Of a DNA stretch of 29,308 bases, positions 1 through 6,200 are shown one piece after another. This DNA comes from Baffinella frigidus (Eukaryota > Cryptophyceae > Cryptomonadales > Baffinellaceae). The stretch is taken from NCBI GenBank assembly GCA_026770585.1, contig MU646815.1:171257-200564 (forward strand). The letters run 5' to 3'. Made by a program: the position numbers and the translations under genes. Below the pieces are notes generated by a model. It did not search any database. It had not been told where the DNA came from and worked only from the letters and a program-made list of their open reading frames with translations. Each line of letters starts with the position of its first letter. Position 1 is the first letter of the stretch.

Positions 1-164
<164 letters not shown>

Positions 165-186
165 TTCGGGGGTGTAGGGTTCGGAC

Positions 187-232
187 CGCGAAGCCCGCCT
201 GGTAGACGTCAGCGCACGCGACGGTCACATGC
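187..232 (-). CDS. TRM61: TRM61 exon 8
   Basis: 46 nt. It encodes [15 protein letters not shown] after completing a split Arg codon (AG from exon 7 plus G). It matches the WVTVRTQDVCRSGFG block of family members. The acceptor is ataccag and the donor gtccga. The next exon lies off the window. Confidence 0.88.
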
Positions 233-3200
233 CTGGTATTTGGGGTTTAGGGTTCAGGGTTCAGGGTTTGGGGTTTGGGGTTTGGGGTTTTGGGGTTTGG
301 GGTTTAGGGTTTAGGGTTCAGGGGTTTGGGGTTTGGGGTTTGGGGTGTGGTGTTTGGGGTGTGGGGTTTGGTGTTGGGTGTTTCGGGGTTCGTGTTTCGT
401 GTTTCGTGTTTCGTGTTTCGGGTTCCGTGTTCCGTGTTTCGGGTTCCGGGTTTCGGGTTTCGGGTCCCGGGTTTCGTATTTCGTGTTTAGGTTAGGGGCC
501 GCGCGCCTCTGCATCCCGTGCCGTTTGACCTCCTCCTGGGCCTGCTCCACCCTCTGTCCCCCGACACCATGTTTCAGCGCCCGGCATGAAATATGGGGGT
601 GTATTTATGGGACGTGGCTGGTACTAATTGTGGACACGCCCGTACTAAATTGAGACGCGACACTTTTTGGACCAGGGCGAGAGACGCGCCCGGCCCACTC
701 GAGAATGCTATAGGGGGCCTATTTAAAACCGAACATATAAAGTCTTGACTACTCGAATGCTCAAATTTGTTCCAGGATAAGAGAAAAGTAACCACGCGCC
801 TGGTATAATTTTTACCGGGTAAGCGGTTACTTTACCTTATCCTGGTACACATATTCACAACTTTTTTTTCCTCTTGGGCCTGCTCCACCCTCTGTCCCCC
901 GACACACGTTTCAGGGATTCGGGTGTAGGGTTTTGGGGTGTGGGGGGTGGGTTTTGGGTTTTGGGGTGGGGGGGGTGTGGTATAGGGTTCCGGGTTTAAG
1001 AATTCTGGTTTCAGGTTTCGGGTTTCGGGTTTCGGTTTCGGGTTCCGGATTTTCGGGTTTCGGTTTCGGGTTTCAGGTTTCGGGTTCCGAATTTTCGGGT
1101 TTCGGTTTCGGGTTTTGGTTTCGGGTTCCAGGTTCCGGGTTCCGGGTTTCGGTTTCGGGTTTCAGGATCCGGCTTCCGGGTTTTCGGGTTCCGGCTGCGG
1201 GTGTCGGGATTCGAGTTTCGGACCGGGTTTCGGGTTTCGGGTTTCGGGTTTTGGGTTTCGGGTTTCGGGGTTCGGGGTTCGGGGTTCGGACCGGCTGGTG
1301 GAAGGCATAGGAAAGAGACGAGACCACGAGAGGTTCGGTGTTTGGTGTTTAGATTTGGCGCTTGGTGTTTGGTGTTTGATGTTTGGTGTTTTTGGTGTTG
1401 GGGGTGTCGGGGTTCGGACCGGCTGGTAAAGTCGAATGAAATAGACGAGAATATTTTTGCTAAATATACGTATATTGGACAAGTTAAGTAAAGCGCGTCA
1501 AACTTCGGAGTCGTATAGGGTTCGGACCGGCTGGTGGAAGTCGAATGAGTAGACGTGGCCGGTCGGCCCCACAAGACGCCCCATCGAGTGTGTCATCGAC
1601 CCTGACCCCGTCCCGCTCTCGATCCCAATCTGTTTCCGAGTTTCGGGTTTCGGGTTTCGGGTTTCGGGTTTCGGGTTTCGGGTTTCGGGTTTCGGGTTTC
1701 GGATTTCGGGTTTCGGGTTTCGGGTTTCGGGTTTGGAACCGGTTGGTGTTTCGGGCTTCGGGTCGCAAAGGGGGCCATTTCAAAAATGAAATGAAATTTA
1801 TAACGTGGTTGTATGATGTTGTACTGAGACCCCCCGGAAGTTTCGACAGGCCACGCCAGGTCATTTGTCAGAATTTTAGTTCGAAGTCGAAGTCTTTTTT
1901 AAAAAAATGTACCCGGATTCAAAAAAAATGTATTCGGAACGGACGTGAAAAGGACGAACCGTCGCATATGGCCGGATCAGTACGTACCATTTTGTCCCAC
2001 GAAACGAACCGTTGCGTCCTGAAATTCTGACAAATGACCGGCCGTGGTTTCTACGCGACAACCCCCAAACCCCTGAACCCCAACTTCTAAATCCCAAAAC
2101 CAACCAGGCTGCAGCCGAGCAGCGTGACATTTCTCACGGATTTCTCACGGCATGAACCGAACCCGGTTTGAGCCCGCTTTTCTAAAGCGGGGTAGAACCG
2201 TAGGGAAGTCTGGGTTGTACATCTCCTCGGTCCATCCACACGAAATCCCTTCGTAGCCCGATGTGTGGCTTGAATCATTAAAGCACGCCAAGGTGGACCC
2301 GGGCTGCGAAGGGATTTTCGGCCCGAATCGGGCCACCTTGCCGTTACCGTATCCGTAGGAACCCCCCTATGTCCCTACGGGATTGCCTGGGAAAGGGTGT
2401 AAGGATTATTCACTGGTGGGTTATTCACGAAATCCCTTCGTAGCCCGCTGTGTGTCATGCAAAAAGCGAACGCCAGCGAGGTACTTAGAGCCTACGGATT
2501 GCCTACGGTAGGAGCCCCCCTCCTACGACTTTTAAAGACCTTTTTGTTTTAAACGTCGTAGGAGGAGGGGGGGTTCCTACCGTAGGCTAAGGGGTCCGCT
2601 GGCCTTAGCTTTTCGCATTATGTGGACGGGAGCGTCGCATTCCACTAACCCTCGCCAGGTCATAAGTCGGATTTACTACGCCATCTACGGCTAAACTTTA
2701 CTACGCCATCTACGGCTAAAGTTGATTCTCGCCCGGAAAACACGCCAAAAGTGTTGGGAATTGGAGCTCTTTGCTGCCGCTAAAACGTTTTTGTGTACCA
2801 CGAAACACTTTTAGCGCGAAACGTTGCGTAAGAAATTCCCACTTACGACATGGCGTGGCCAACCCACACAGCGGGCTACGAAGGGATTTTCGGGCTCTGA
2901 GAGCCGGAGTTTCCGTTACCTTATCCGTAGGAACCCCGCTCTGCCCCTACGGGTTGCCTACCGTAGGGTCCTAGGTCTTATCGCTTAGGGGTTATTCGAA
3001 ATCCCTTCGAAGTCCGCTGTGTGGGGTGTGATTGGTGATTCATATCCCGCAGAAACGTGACCAGGCCCGCCCGTGACTGGCACAAATGTTTACAACCCCA
3101 CATGTAAAATACCCCACTTTCTGGCCTCAAGAGGTGGTAGGGCGTACCGATCCCGGTTTGAGCTGCATGCGGAGCAGGATCGCCTACCGTAGGGTCCTAG

Positions 3201-6200
3201 GTCTTATCGCTTAGAGGTTATTCGAAATCCCTTCGAAGTCCGCTGTGTGGGTACATATGTTGGGAGAAATCAAAACCCAAAGGACCTTGTTGGGGGTGGT
3301 AATTGGTTTAATTAGGATTCATAAGTAAAATTACCTATGCCATGGTAATTTCTCCTATGATTGGAGGCGGCAACGTACCGATCCCGGTTTGAGCTGCATG
3401 CGGAGAAGGATCGCTGAAATGTCGGGGTTGTAGATGATCTGCATTGTTTCGGTTTCGGGTTTCAGGTTTCGGGGTTCGGTTTCGGGTTTCAGGTTTCGGG
3501 TTCCGGGTTTCGGGGTCCGGGTTTCGGTTTCGGGTGATCGCTGAAATGTCGGGGTTGTAGATAATCTGCATTGAGGTTGCGGGGTTCGGTTTCGGGGTTC
3601 GGTTTCGGGTTCCGGGTTCCGGGTTCCGGGTTTCGGGTTCCGGGTTTCGGTTTCGGGTGATCGCCGAAATGTCGGGGTTGCAGACAATCTGGATTGAGGT
3701 TTCGGGTGTCAGGTTTCGGGGTTCGGTTTCGGGTTTCAGGTTTCGGTTTCGGGGTTCGGTTTCGGGTTTCAGGTTTCAGGTTTCGGTTTCGGGTTCCGGT
3801 TTCGGGTGATCGCCGAAATGTCGGGGTTGTAGATGATCTGCATTGAGGTTTGGGGTTTTCTATATTGAGATTTGGGGTTTGCGGATTGGGGTTGAGGGTT
3901 GAGGGTTGAGGGTTTGGGGTTTGGAGTTTTGGGGTTTGAGGTTTTGGGGTTTGAGGATTGGGGTTGAGGGTTGAGGGTTGAGGGTTTGGGGTTTGGGGTG
4001 TGGGGTTTGAGGTTTAGGGTTTGGGGTTTAGGGATGAGCGTTTAGGGATTGGGGAACAGGGTTTCGGGTTTAGGGTGTAGGGTTTAAGGTTTAGGGTTTA
4101 GGGTTTAAGGTTTAGGGTTTAGGGTTTGGGGTGTGAAGTTTGGGGGTTGTGAGTGAGGGATTCGGGTTCAGGGTTTAGGGTTTATAGTTTAAGGTTGAGG
4201 GTTAAGGGTTTAAAGAAGACGAAAGAAGAACGGTGCGGGAGCTTTCCACGCCAGTTCATTACTGGGAATTTCAGAACGCAACGTTTCATTTCGTGGTACT
4301 AAATGGTACGTAGCCACCATCGATTTCGCAGCTACTCGTCTTTTCCACGTCCGATCTGGATACAAAATTTCGGATCCGGGTACATTTTTAAAAAAAGACT
4401 TGTAGCTGGAATTCCGACTTACAACCTGGCGTGGCTACTGCAAACCCTTGGCTTGACCTGTCAATCTATTCCATTCAAAACGAATTTGGGTTTAAAAAGC
4501 AGTTTTTGGTACTAAAAAAAGATAAAAGCGTTTTTAAACGATAATTTGAGGGGAGTTTGAATTTCCCTAAGGCGGAAATTGGAGCCGTTTGCCACCGATT
4601 TCGTGCTAGGGGGGGCTGTGGAGTTTCAGTAGCCACCAAACCCCGATGTTAGCTTCCTCGATTTCCGCCTGGCAAGCTCCGAATTCGAGGCTAACGCCCC
4701 CGAAACCCGCCTGGAACCCACAAAGCCAGAACCACGGTCTGGTCAACTTCGGAGGGCTCGTGCGGGATGTCGCGACCTTGATAGCGAAAGGATCTGAAAT
4801 TAGATTTGTAAAGTGGCTCGTGTGACTTTTAGCCCCTCGAGTTTTATTATTTGTACCAGAACGAGCCACTTTACCAATCTAATTCCAGATCCTGGTACTA
4901 CCACGCAGGGCCCTTCGAGGGGTATTCCAGGGTCGTTCTTGGAGCCATTGCGTCGTTCTTGGAGCCGTTTTCTTCAAAAAATGACTTTTGGATGCCATTT
5001 TCCCTTAAAAATTGACTTTTGAATACCCCCCCAAGAGCCCTCCGTGGAACCTGCGAGCGGTGCGGAAGCGACTTCGAAATCACTAGCAAAGGATTTCGAC
5101 CCCCGTTTGAGGTCTCAAGTGGCGTCGCGTGGTGGCACTGTGAACCTGCGACCTAGGACCCTACGGTAGGCAATCCGTAGGAGCATAGGGGGGGTTCCTA
5201 CGGACAAGGTAACGGAAAGGTGGCCCGATTTGGGCCGAAAATCCCTTCGTAGCCCGCTGTGTGGGTGGAACCACTCGAGGCTAGAAATGTGACTATTTTA
5301 AAACAGAGCTTCTTTTACAAGTAAAAAAACAAGAGATGTGTAGTAATTTTCACACAGATAGGGGCGTTTGGTCACGTATCTGGGGGAATTCCCCCAGTAT
5401 CGTGACCAAGCCTGCCCGTGACTGGTACTAAATTCAACAACCCCACATTTAAAATACTCCCTCTTCCAGCCTCGAGTGGAACCTGCGTGCGGTGCGGCAG
5501 CGACTCCGTCCAGAGCTCCGGGCTCGGGCGCAGCACTCGGCCGCAGCTGTGTGGCCTGGTTCAGTTATCGCCCCGGCACAAACCCTGCCCGGGTTCAGTC
5601 AACCGTCTTACTGGGGAGCCTACGCGTCAACTTTTGGGGCGTCGCGTCAACTTTTGGGGCTTGATTTCGTCAACTTTTGGGGCTTAATTGGCAGGTACTG
5701 GGAGAGTCCCACACCCCCTGACCAACCCGGGCAGGGTCCGGAAACCCCTTCGTAGCCCGCTGTGTGGGCGGAACCTGCGTGCGGTGCGGAAGCGACTCCG
5801 TCCAGAGCTCCGGGCTCGGCCGCAGCACCATCACGAACCCTGCGTGGGATGTACGGTTTGGGGTGTGGGGTTTGGGGGTTGGGGTTGGATTTTGGGGGTT
5901 TGGGTTTGGGGTTTGGGGTTTGGGGTTTGGGGTTTGGGGTTGGGGGTTTGGGGTTTGGGGTTTAGGGTTTAGGATTGGGGTTGGATTTTGGGGTTAGGGG
6001 ATAGGGGATGGGGTTTGAAGTTTGGGTTTTGGGGGTTCAGGGTGTGTGGTTAATGGTTTATGGTTTATGGTGTGTTGTTTATGATTTATGGTTTATGGTT
6101 TATGGTTTATGGTCTATGGTTTTGGGGTCTAGGGACAAAGCTCAACACCTCAGGAGTTCAGGGTGTGTGGTGTACGGTTTATGGTTTCTGGTGTGTGGTT

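Noticed and set aside
236-1735. Gly-Phe-Arg-Val-rich and Pro-Glu-Thr-Arg-rich ORFs on both strands
   Set aside because: Pure translations of GGGTTT(C/G/A) heptamers; open in several frames because the repeat lacks stops.
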